Source of the DNA: UBA1479 sp040216635
GTDB lineage: Bacteria; Pseudomonadota; Alphaproteobacteria; Rhodospirillales; Casp-alpha2
Reading direction: 5' to 3'
NCBI GenBank assembly: GCA_040216635.1
Contig: JAVJOU010000021.1
Span: 1 to 64,000 of the forward strand
Length of the DNA stretch: 64,000 bases
Shown: positions 49,538 through 56,934 of the stretch, piece after piece
How the letters are laid out: each line of letters opens with the position of its first letter
How positions within the stretch are numbered: the first letter of the stretch is position 1
Translations under genes and position numbers: made by a program
The notes under the pieces: generated by a model
Told to the model about the DNA's origin: nothing
Seen by the model: the letters and a program-made list of their open reading frames with translations, nothing else
Databases searched by the model: none

Positions 49538-50338
49538 ATGGAAAACTTCAATTTCACCCGCCCCGCCACCGTCGCCGACGCCACGGGCAGCCATGCCGAT
49601 GCCGACGACGCCATGTACATGGCCGGCGGGCAGACCCTGATCCCGGTCCTGAAACAGGGCCTGGCCATGCCGACCGACGTGGTCGAACTGGGGGCCGTCG
49701 ACGGCCTTTCCGGCATCGACGCATCCGGCGGCTTCGTGACCATCGGCGCCATGACACGGCATGCCGAGGTCGCGGCATCGGACGCAGTCAAGGGTGCGAT
49801 CCCGGCCCTGGCCAAGTTGGCCGGCAGCATCGGCGATCCGCAGGTTCGCAACCGGGGCACCCTCGGCGGATCGCTCGCCAATAACGACCCGTCGGCGGAT
49901 TATCCCTCGGCCGTTCTGGCCCTGGGGGCAACAGTGATCACCGATCAGCGGGAAATTGCCGCGGAAGACTATTTCGACGGCATGTTCGCGACCAACCTGG
50001 ACACGGGCGAACTGATCAAGGCGGTCAAATTCCCCATCCCCGAGAAGGTCGGATACGCCAAATTCCCCAACCCGGCATCGCGTTATGCCCTGGTCGGCGT
50101 GTTCGTCGCCAAAACGGCGGATGGCGTGCGCGTCGCCGTGACCGGCGCCGGGCAGGACGGGGTGTTCCGTTCGACCGTTTTGGAAGATGCCCTGAACCGG
50201 GATTTCCGGACCGCTCACCTGCGCGACATCACCATCCCGGAAGACGACCTGATGACGGATATGCACGCCGCCGCCGATTACCGCGCACACCTGATCGGCG
50301 TCATGGCCGCCCGCGCGGTCAAGATGGCCAACGGCTGA
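49538..50338 (+). CDS. coxM: Molybdenum hydroxylase FAD subunit (CoxM-like)
   Basis: 266 residues, typical of the medium subunit. The FAD loops are AGGQTLIPVLKQGLA near the N-terminus and TLGGSLANNDPSADYPSAVLAL in the middle. It carries FAD and hands electrons to the acceptor. It lies between coxS and coxL with 12 and 14 bp gaps. The longer C-terminal substrate-channel parts of xanthine dehydrogenase are absent, which is normal for CoxM. Confidence 0.95.
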   Translation: MENFNFTRPATVADATGSHADADDAMYMAGGQTLIPVLKQGLAMPTDVVELGAVDGLSGIDASGGFVTIGAMTRHAEVAASDAVKGAIPALAKLAGSIGDPQVRNRGTLGGSLANNDPSADYPSAVLALGATVITDQREIAAEDYFDGMFATNLDTGELIKAVKFPIPEKVGYAKFPNPASRYALVGVFVAKTADGVRVAVTGAGQDGVFRSTVLEDALNRDFRTAHLRDITIPEDDLMTDMHAAADYRAHLIGVMAARAVKMANG

Positions 50339-50352
50339 AGGGGAGCAAGAAA

Positions 50353-52713
50353 ATGAGCAACGTAAAGATCGGCCAATCCATCAAGCGGTTCGAAGACCAG
50401 CGTTTCCTGACCGGGCGCGGCCGCTATGTGGACGACATCAACCTGGAAAACCAGACCCGCGGCGTGGTCGTGCGATCGCCCTATGCCCACGCCACCATCA
50501 AATCCATCGACACCTCCATGGCGATGGATATGGACGGCGTGCTTCTGGTCGTCACCCGCGACGACTGGCAGCGCGAAGGCTTCAAGCCCATCCCCACCAA
50601 TTCCGGGGTGAAGGAAAACAAGGACGGCACGCCGCTGAAACAGTCGGACCGTCATTGCCTGGCCATCGACCGCGTGCGCTACGTGGGTGAACCGGTGGCC
50701 CTGGTCGTGGCCGAAACCCTGGCCCAGGCAGAGGCGGCGGCGGAAGCCGTCGAGGTCGATTACGACGAACTGCCCGCCGTGGTCGACCCGATCAAGGCGT
50801 TGCAGCCGGGCGCCCCTCAGTTGTGGGACGACATCCCGAACAACCTGTGCCTGGATTTCGAACTGGGCGACAAGGACGGCACGGACAAGGCCTTTGCCGA
50901 GGCCGACCACGTGGTCAGCCTGGACGTGGTCAACAACCGGGTCACCGCCGTGCCGATCGAAACGCGCGGCTGTGTCGCGGTCTATGACGCATCGGCGGAT
51001 CATTACACGCTCTACAACGCGACCCAGAACGCCCATGCCAACCGCGACACCTTCGCCAACGTTCTGAACATCGACAAAAGCAAGCTCGACCAGATCGCCC
51101 CGGACGTGGGCGGCGGCTTCGGCGCCAAGAATTCGGGCTATCCCGAACCGCCCTTGTGCCTCTATGCCGCCAAGCGCCTGGGCCGGCCCGTCAAATGGAT
51201 CAATTCGCGTTCGGAAAGCTTCCTGTCCGACACCCATGGCCGCGGCCAGTTGTCGCGCGTCGAACTGGCGCTGAAATCCGACGGCACGTTTCTGGCGTTG
51301 CGCACCACCACCATCGGCGGCATCGGCGCCTATGCCTGGACGGTGGGTCCCTTCACCCCCACGGGCGGCTCGGCCCGCACCCAGGGCGGGCCCTATCATT
51401 TCCCGACCATGTACTATTCGGGCAAGGCCGTGTTCATCAACACCGCCCCCATGGACCCTTACCGGGGCGCGGGCCGTCCGGAAGCGACCTTCCAGACGGA
51501 ACGCATCGTCGAATACGCGGCACGCAAGCTGGGCATGGACCCGATCGAATTGCGGCGCAAAAACCTGATGCCGCCCGCCATGCTGCCCCATAAGACCCCC
51601 ATGGGCCTGGACGTGGACTCGGGCGATTTCCCGCTTCTGTTCGACATGACCATGGAGATGGCCAATAAGGCGGACTTAGGGGCCCTGAAAGCCAAGGCCG
51701 AAGCCGCCGGCAAAAAATACGGCTTCGCCATCGCACCCTATCTGGAATGCACGGGCGGCGGTCCCAAGGAACACGCCGGCGTGACCTTCAACAAGGACGG
51801 TTCCATCGAACTGGCCGTGGGCACCTCGTCCACGGGCATGGGTCACGAGACTTCCCATGCGCAGATCCTGGCCGCCAACCTGGGCGTCGATGTGGAACGC
51901 ATCACCTTCCGCCAGTCCGACACCACGGCCACACCGCTGGGCGGCGGGCACGGGGGGTCGCGCGGCATGGAAGTCGGCGGCAACGCCGTTCTGCAGGCCG
52001 CCCAGGAAATCGTCGAGATGGCCAAGCCCATCGCGGCGCGGCTGCTGCAATCGGAAACGGACGAGGTCGAATTCGAAGACGGCCAGTTCAAGGCCGGCGC
52101 ATCGTCCGTTTCCATGAACGACGTTATCGAGGCCTCGCAGGATGCCGACAAACGGCCCGACGGCATGGACGAAGGCTGCCTGGATCATTCGTCCGTGTTC
52201 GAGCGGGGCGTGATTTCCATCCCCAACGGCGTGCACGCCTGCGCCGTGGCGGTCGATGCCGACACGGGCATGGTCGAATTCCTGGGCTATTGGGTGATGG
52301 ACGACTTCGGCACCATCATCAACCCCATGCTGGCCGACGGCCAGGTCATGGGCGGCATCGCCCAGGGCATCGGCCAGGCCTTTCTGGAAGACATCGTGTA
52401 TGACCCGGACACGGGCCAGCTGGTGACCGGATCGTTGATGGATTACGGCCTGCCCCATGCCGACGAAATCCCCAATATGGAAATCGGCTATTACGAAGGG
52501 GCACCCACCAAAAAGAACCCCTTGGGCGTCAAAGGGGCCGGTGAAGCCGGCTGCGTCGGCGCCTGCCCGGCCGTGGTCAATGCGGTGCTGGATGCGCTGA
52601 AAGACTATGGTGTGACCCATATCGACATGCCGCTGACGCCGCAGAAGGTATGGAAGGCCATCCGCGACAAAGGGGCCCATGATCCCAAGGGATTGCTGGG
52701 CGACGCGGCCTGA
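50353..52713 (+). CDS. Molybdenum hydroxylase large subunit, form II CoxL type
   Basis: 786 residues, full length. The active-site loop is PYRGAGR (369-375), the form II signature, rather than the AYxCSFR loop whose cysteine binds copper in true form I CO dehydrogenase. The catalytic glutamate is Glu731 in GVKGAGEAG, and GGGFGAKN and GGGHGGSRGMEVGG are molybdopterin loops. So it is a hydroxylase of unknown substrate, possibly an aldehyde or N-heterocycle. It forms the heterotrimer with CoxS and CoxM and would be matured by the divergent xdhC/sufS operon. Confidence 0.93.
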   Translation: MSNVKIGQSIKRFEDQRFLTGRGRYVDDINLENQTRGVVVRSPYAHATIKSIDTSMAMDMDGVLLVVTRDDWQREGFKPIPTNSGVKENKDGTPLKQSDRHCLAIDRVRYVGEPVALVVAETLAQAEAAAEAVEVDYDELPAVVDPIKALQPGAPQLWDDIPNNLCLDFELGDKDGTDKAFAEADHVVSLDVVNNRVTAVPIETRGCVAVYDASADHYTLYNATQNAHANRDTFANVLNIDKSKLDQIAPDVGGGFGAKNSGYPEPPLCLYAAKRLGRPVKWINSRSESFLSDTHGRGQLSRVELALKSDGTFLALRTTTIGGIGAYAWTVGPFTPTGGSARTQGGPYHFPTMYYSGKAVFINTAPMDPYRGAGRPEATFQTERIVEYAARKLGMDPIELRRKNLMPPAMLPHKTPMGLDVDSGDFPLLFDMTMEMANKADLGALKAKAEAAGKKYGFAIAPYLECTGGGPKEHAGVTFNKDGSIELAVGTSSTGMGHETSHAQILAANLGVDVERITFRQSDTTATPLGGGHGGSRGMEVGGNAVLQAAQEIVEMAKPIAARLLQSETDEVEFEDGQFKAGASSVSMNDVIEASQDADKRPDGMDEGCLDHSSVFERGVISIPNGVHACAVAVDADTGMVEFLGYWVMDDFGTIINPMLADGQVMGGIAQGIGQAFLEDIVYDPDTGQLVTGSLMDYGLPHADEIPNMEIGYYEGAPTKKNPLGVKGAGEAGCVGACPAVVNAVLDALKDYGVTHIDMPLTPQKVWKAIRDKGAHDPKGLLGDAA

Positions 52714-52732
52714 TACCTTACTTCGATCAATG

Positions 52733-52760
52733 ACCGGGCCGCCCCGCACGGCGGCCCGGT
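52733..52760. repeat. Intergenic hairpin after the hydroxylase operon
   Basis: A perfect 11-bp stem ACCGGGCCGCC / GGCGGCCCGGT with a 6-bp loop. It has no T tract, so it is more likely an mRNA-stabilising or factor-assisted stop than an intrinsic terminator. Confidence 0.5.
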
Positions 52761-52790
52761 GCTAAACTTTGCCCAATTGAAAGACCGGCC

Positions 52791-53969
52791 ATGAAGATCA
52801 CCAATGTCACCCCCAAGCTGATCAGCAAATATCTGTTCGTCGAAATCGAAACCGATGCCGGTATCACCGGCCTGGGCGAATGCGGCAGCTGGGGCCAATT
52901 GGAAGCCGCCCAGACGGCGGTCGAGAAATTCGCCGACTATCTGGTTGGCAAGGACCCGGGACCGATCGAGCACCATTGGAACGTCATGCATCGGTTCAGC
53001 CATTTCCGAGGGGCGGCCATCTGCGGCGCGATTTCCGCCATCGACATCGCGCTTTGGGACATCAAGGGCCAGGCCCTGGACCAGCCGATCCATGCGCTTT
53101 TGGGCGGGCCGACCCGCACCAAGGCCCGCGTCTACGGCCATGTGAAGGCGGAAACCAAGAACGAGATGGTCGCCAACTGCAAGAAGATGCAGGAACTGGG
53201 CTTCACCGCCATCGGCCATTTCAACCCGTTCCTGGATGAAGACCGCGACAAGCCCTATTACAAAAGCCACGCGCGCAAGATCGACGACGCCGTCGCCGTC
53301 GTCGCGGCGGTACGCGACGCCTGCGGCCCGGACCTGGACCTGTGCATCGAAATCCACCGCCGCCTGACCCCGGCCGAGGCCGTGGTGTTCGCCCAGGAAC
53401 TGGCGCCCCTGCGCCCCATGTTCTACGAAGACCCCATCCGCCCCGACAGCCACGACGCCATGGCGCGGGTCAAGGACCGCATCAGCATCCCCTTGGCGAC
53501 GGGCGAGCGGTTCAATTCGATCTATGATTTCCAGGCCCTGTTGACCCGCGAAGGCGTCGACTACGTGCGCATTTCCGCCTGCCTGTGCGGAGGCATCACC
53601 GGGGCGCGCAAGATCGCAGCCCTGGCCGAGGCCCATGACGTGCAGGTCATCCCCCACAATCCCCTGTCGCCCGTATGCCTGTTTGCGGAACTGCAGCTGG
53701 ACGCCGCCATCCCCAACTTCGCCATTCAGGAATATCCCACGGTCGGCGTGGGGTTCGAGGATAAGGGCACGTCCAACGAGCCGGGCACGGAACTGGCCGA
53801 CAAGGGCGTGGTGACCAACGTGCCGGTGTTCAAGGACGGCTTCGTCGACATCCCGACCGCGCCGGGCCTGGGCGTGAAGCTGGCCCCCGGGGCGGCGGAA
53901 AACTTCCCGCCGTTCCCGCGCAAGGTGCGCATGCGCCCCCATGCGGACGGTTTTATCGTCGATCAGTAA
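52791..53969 (+). CDS. Enolase-superfamily sugar-acid dehydratase (mandelate racemase/muconate lactonizing family)
   Basis: 392 residues. The capping and barrel domains are complete. Metal ligands fall in LCIEIHRR, YEDPIRPDS and ATGERF, and the base/acid residues are the histidine of EIHRR and PHNPLSP. The EIH pattern is like D-galactonate/D-mannonate dehydratase relatives, with Glu in place of the usual first Asp ligand. It would remove water from an acid sugar. Its neighbour is the Mo hydroxylase, but a common pathway is not proved. It lies 77 bp downstream of coxL, behind a hairpin. Confidence 0.88.
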   Translation: MKITNVTPKLISKYLFVEIETDAGITGLGECGSWGQLEAAQTAVEKFADYLVGKDPGPIEHHWNVMHRFSHFRGAAICGAISAIDIALWDIKGQALDQPIHALLGGPTRTKARVYGHVKAETKNEMVANCKKMQELGFTAIGHFNPFLDEDRDKPYYKSHARKIDDAVAVVAAVRDACGPDLDLCIEIHRRLTPAEAVVFAQELAPLRPMFYEDPIRPDSHDAMARVKDRISIPLATGERFNSIYDFQALLTREGVDYVRISACLCGGITGARKIAALAEAHDVQVIPHNPLSPVCLFAELQLDAAIPNFAIQEYPTVGVGFEDKGTSNEPGTELADKGVVTNVPVFKDGFVDIPTAPGLGVKLAPGAAENFPPFPRKVRMRPHADGFIVDQ

Positions 53970-54168
53970 AGACGACGGCGCCATTTCCAAGCGCGTGATT
54001 TAGCGACCGTATCGTGGATTCGAATGGCGCCCGCACCTTATACATGGTAACATTCTAATTAACGGCTGAATGAGGGATTTTTCACGCGCGCTGATCGCGG
54101 AAACATCCAGGCAGCACCGTCCAAAATTGCAATCAAGCAGCGACTATCGCCGTAGGCCGATCTGCTGA

Positions 54169-54197
54169 CCGCGTTCCAGATTTGGAGCGCGGGGTTT
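54169..54197 (+). terminator. Candidate terminator or small-RNA 3' end in the 54-kb spacer
   Basis: Stem CCGCGTTCCA / TGGAGCGCGG (9 of 10 pairs), loop of four bases, then GGTTTT. It lies 39 bp before a small gene on the same strand. Nothing coding is seen in the 200 bp upstream, so it may end a small RNA or act as an attenuator. Confidence 0.4.
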
Positions 54198-54235
54198 TCT
54201 ATGCGGCTTTCTTAGGTTTTCAAAGGAGAACCGAC

Positions 54236-54541
54236 ATGCCCACACGTAACCTATCCCCCCTGAAGCTGCTTACCCTCCCCTTTGCCGGTGCCGCGGTAAC
54301 GTTGGCCCTGGCCGTATCCTCACCGACCCAGGCGGCGGAGGAAATCCGGTCCGAAAACGAGTGTGTCCGTGTGATGGTCGATACGGCACAAGCCATTGAC
54401 GAAAATCCGTCATTGGACGGTCAGGCGGAAAAGATCCTGCTTGAAGTCATGGAATTGGCGAAACAGCGCTGCAAGGAAGGACAATTCGATAACGCCAAGG
54501 ATCTTCTGGAACTGGCCCGCGGGATGGTCGCATCCGAATAG
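54236..54541 (+). CDS. Small secreted helical protein, 101 residues
   Basis: Starts at the ATG at 54236 with AAAGGAG 7 bp upstream. A signal peptide covers about residues 1-36 (LLTLPFAGAAVTLALAVSS, cleavage near PTQAA). The mature part is helical, with two cysteines (NECVRVMVDTA and KQRCKEG) that could form a disulphide, and ends LLELARGMVASE. No family recognised. It would be periplasmic. A good terminator follows, so it forms its own unit with the hairpin region before it. Confidence 0.68.
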   Translation: MPTRNLSPLKLLTLPFAGAAVTLALAVSSPTQAAEEIRSENECVRVMVDTAQAIDENPSLDGQAEKILLEVMELAKQRCKEGQFDNAKDLLELARGMVASE

Positions 54542-54572
54542 TCCGGTTCCTTCATCCAGGGCTAAACCATCG

Positions 54573-54606
54573 ACCGCCGCATCGAGAAACCGGTGCGGCG
54601 GTTTTT
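54573..54606 (+). terminator. Rho-independent terminator of the small secreted protein gene
   Basis: A perfect 9-bp stem ACCGCCGCA / TGCGGCGGT around a 12-bp loop, followed by TTTT. Confidence 0.8.
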
Positions 54607-54646
54607 CTATGGCCGCACGCATCCGGAAACGGGCATTAAACCGGGT

Positions 54647-54865
54647 TCATTTTGCCTTGGCTTCGTTTTCCGCGGCCAATCGCAGCGCTTTCAGTTTTTC
54701 GGTTTTTTCCTGCGCCTTTTCCGTTCTCAGCTCTTTTTCGCTGATCAGCTTATTGTCCTTATTCTTAGGCGGCTTACGGTCTTTAAAATCGCTTTGATCA
54801 CCCCGCTCGATCGCTGCGAACATTTTGTCATCGGCATTATTCGGCCGTGTTGATCCCGATCCCAT
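54647..54865 (-). CDS. Small charged hypothetical protein, 72 residues
   Basis: Starts at 54865 with GGAGAAG 7 bp before the ATG. The sequence is rich in Lys, Glu, Asp and Asn with no hydrophobic core until a possible coiled helix in the second half (ELRTEKAQEKTEKLKALRLA). Probably a soluble, partly disordered protein. I know no family for it. It precedes the DUF1491 gene's terminator in the opposite order, so the two are separate units. Confidence 0.62.
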   Translation of the reverse strand: MGSGSTRPNNADDKMFAAIERGDQSDFKDRKPPKNKDNKLISEKELRTEKAQEKTEKLKALRLAAENEAKAK

Positions 54866-54965
54866 TTCGCCACTTCTCCGCTCTACATTACCTACTAAAT
54901 TAAAATGCCGTTTCTACCTTACCCGTAAACCAGCCTTTAGAAACTTCAAATGGGTGAACGGGTGC

Positions 54966-54990
54966 GAGAAAAGAGCCCGACAGGGGCTCT
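54966..54990 (-). terminator. Terminator of the DUF1491 gene
   Basis: Stem AGAGCCC / GGGCTCT with a 5-bp loop; on the minus strand it is followed by TTTCTC. Moderate, with a short T run. Confidence 0.55.
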
Positions 54991-55000
54991 CCCCGCCCGC

Positions 55001-55339
55001 TTACAACACCTTGCCTTCGAACGGATGCCAGGCGTCCTTGTGTTCGATCTCGACCACCCAGATGTCCGGATCGCGCTTGAGGGTACGCTGGATGTAGTCG
55101 TCGGCTTCGGCCTCGGGCACGGTTTCGCCCTTGAAGGCGGCCAGCCAGCCGAGTTGGCCGTCGATGTCCGTGGCCTGGCTAAGCAGCTTGCAGGTGCCGT
55201 CCAGGCGGTTGAGCTTGAGAATCAGGCTGCCCGCCCGGTCATCGCCCCGGCGCACCACCATGGCGGGCACGCCTTCGGCATTGCAGCGCCGCACATGGGC
55301 CATGATCCACACATCTGATGTCAGCCGGTCGTTGACCAT
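55001..55339 (-). CDS. DUF1491 family protein
   Basis: 112 residues, the family length. The DUF1491 pattern is RLTSDVWIMAHVRRCNAEGVPAMVVRRGDDRAGSLILKL and the C-terminal DPDIWVVEIEHKD. Small cytosolic proteins of alphaproteobacteria with unknown function. A terminator follows. It is divergent from the MlaF-like gene across 65 bp. Confidence 0.85.
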   Translation of the reverse strand: MVNDRLTSDVWIMAHVRRCNAEGVPAMVVRRGDDRAGSLILKLNRLDGTCKLLSQATDIDGQLGWLAAFKGETVPEAEADDYIQRTLKRDPDIWVVEIEHKDAWHPFEGKVL

Positions 55340-55404
55340 TTAGCGTTTCCTGCCTCGATTACGGTTGATACTATCCGCCCCACGTTGGGAATGGGAGAGC
55401 GACC

Positions 55405-56184
55405 ATGGCCGGCCCGGCCATCAAACTGCAAAACGTCACCAAAAACTTCGGCGCCAACCACGTATTACGCGGGATCGATCTGGACATTCCGGCGGGCGGC
55501 TCGATCGTGGTGATCGGCCCGTCCGGCACCGGCAAGACGGTTCTGCTGAAAACGCTGATCGGGGTCTATGCACCCGACGGCGGCAGCCTGACCGTCGACG
55601 GCACGGAAGTCATCGGCCTGGACGGGGCGGCGCGCCGCGCCCTTTACCGCCGGTTCGGCATGCTGTTTCAGAAATCGGGCCTGTTCGACAGCCTGCCAGT
55701 TTGGGAAAACGTCGCCTTTCGCCTGTTGCAGCAGGACGGCATGCGCCGCAAGGACGCCCGCGACCGCGCCATCGAGAAATTGGGCCTGGTCGGCCTGGCC
55801 CCCGGCGAGGCGGATTTGTTCCCGTCGGAACTTTCCGGCGGCATGCAGAAACGTGTGGGCATCGCCCGCGCCATGGCGGCCGACCCGGATGTATTGCTGT
55901 TGGACGAACCCACGGCGGGCCTGGACCCGATCATGTCCAACATCATCAACGACCTGATTTTGGAAGTCATGGGAAAGACCGGGGCTACGGTGGTTTCCGT
56001 CAATTCCGACATGCGGGGGGCGGCCCGCACGGCCCAGACGGCGGCCATGATCTATGACGGAGGCATCATCTGGACCGGCCCCACGGCGGACATGCGCGAC
56101 AGCGGCAACGAATACGTCGATCAGTTCGTCAACAGCCGCGCCGAAGGCCCCATCCCCACCATCGTCGACCCGGCAGCGGCATAA
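55405..56184 (+). CDS. MlaF/Ttg2A-like ABC ATPase with altered H-loop
   Basis: 259 residues. It matches the MlaF group (phospholipid or toluene transport): Walker A GPSGTGKT (38-45), Q-loop FQKSGLFDSLPVWENVAF, signature LSGGMQKR (143-150), Walker B LLLDEPTAGLDP. The H-loop, normally THD or SHD, reads VNSDM, so the histidine is Ser201. That residue normally positions the gamma phosphate, and its loss usually lowers hydrolysis strongly. No mlaE permease, mlaD or mlaC gene is adjacent. The MlaE partner must be elsewhere, or the protein regulates another system. It ends at a nested repeat. Confidence 0.88.
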   Translation: MAGPAIKLQNVTKNFGANHVLRGIDLDIPAGGSIVVIGPSGTGKTVLLKTLIGVYAPDGGSLTVDGTEVIGLDGAARRALYRRFGMLFQKSGLFDSLPVWENVAFRLLQQDGMRRKDARDRAIEKLGLVGLAPGEADLFPSELSGGMQKRVGIARAMAADPDVLLLDEPTAGLDPIMSNIINDLILEVMGKTGATVVSVNSDMRGAARTAQTAAMIYDGGIIWTGPTADMRDSGNEYVDQFVNSRAEGPIPTIVDPAAA

Positions 56185-56189
56185 TCAGG

Positions 56190-56383
56190 AAAAACCACAG
56201 AGACAGTGAGACGATGAGAGAGGTAAGGGATGGCCTTCCACCTGCGCGGGGGTGACACCGTCCATCAGCGGTTCCATCATTCTCACCTGCCGTCACCGAA
56301 GCGAAGCTCCGGCTTTGCGTAGACAAACGAAGGCGGAAACCCAGAAACCTTCTTCTCATTGCCTCTGTGTCTCAGTGGTTTTC
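56190..56383. repeat. Nested palindromic intergenic repeat, copy C
   Basis: Outer arms AAAAACCACAGAGACAGTGAG (from 56190) and the complement CTGTGTCTCAGTGGTTTTC (from 56364). Inside lie GCGCGGGGGTGACACC and GAAGGCGGAAACCCAGAAACC, degraded parts of the inner REP-like element of copy A. It separates the MlaF-like gene from the convergent DUF454 gene and overlaps that gene's last codons. Confidence 0.72.
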
Positions 56384-56818
56384 TTCCCTTATCGCCTTCG
56401 GCACGCGCGACGGCTTGGTCAGGATGAACCAGGCGCCGTATCCCATGATCATCGCCGCGATCGCGATCAGATAGGGCGGCACCGGCGAAACGAAGATGAT
56501 ATACAGAAGGCTCGCCGACATGGCCGTGCAGGCAATGACCTTGGCCGAGACCGGAATGACCCGATGGCGTTCCCATTTCTGCAGCGGCGGGCCGAATAAT
56601 TGATGATGATACAGCCAGTCGTGAAAGCGCTGGCTTGACCGGGCGAAGCACCATAGCGCCAAAAGCATGAACGGGGTGGTCGGCAAAACCGGCAGGATCA
56701 CACCCAGCACACCCAGCCCGACAAACAGCCAGCCGAGAACGAACAACACGCCTTTCTTGGTGGCCTCGGTCAACGGAGCCCCTTCTGGATAATCTTCATA
56801 GACGGCCCATTTTCCCAT
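56372..56818 (-). CDS. DUF454 family inner membrane protein (YbaN-like)
   Basis: 148 residues with about four helices. The family core LGWLFVGLGVLGVILPVLPTTPFMLLALWCFARSSQRFHDWL (read in two pieces: GLGVLGVILPVLPTTPF, then CFARSSQRFHDWL) is very clear. Function unknown, inner membrane. The last codons lie in the right arm of repeat copy C, so the repeat has contributed the C-terminus (ending IREENH). Confidence 0.9.
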   Translation of the reverse strand: MGKWAVYEDYPEGAPLTEATKKGVLFVLGWLFVGLGVLGVILPVLPTTPFMLLALWCFARSSQRFHDWLYHHQLFGPPLQKWERHRVIPVSAKVIACTAMSASLLYIIFVSPVPPYLIAIAAMIMGYGAWFILTKPSRVPKAIREENH

Positions 56819-56934
56819 GAAAACGGCGCTCGGCGAATATTACCAATGGGTTGGATGATTTGCCGCAGCAGTCATATTACTGTTTGATTATTCTAGGTGA
56901 ACAAATAAATCCGGCGAAGGAGCGGGAACCAAGG

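Noticed and set aside
48958..52713. True aerobic CO dehydrogenase locus
   Set aside because: The large subunit has PYRGAGR and lacks the cysteine loop of form I; only the general hydroxylase assignment is safe.
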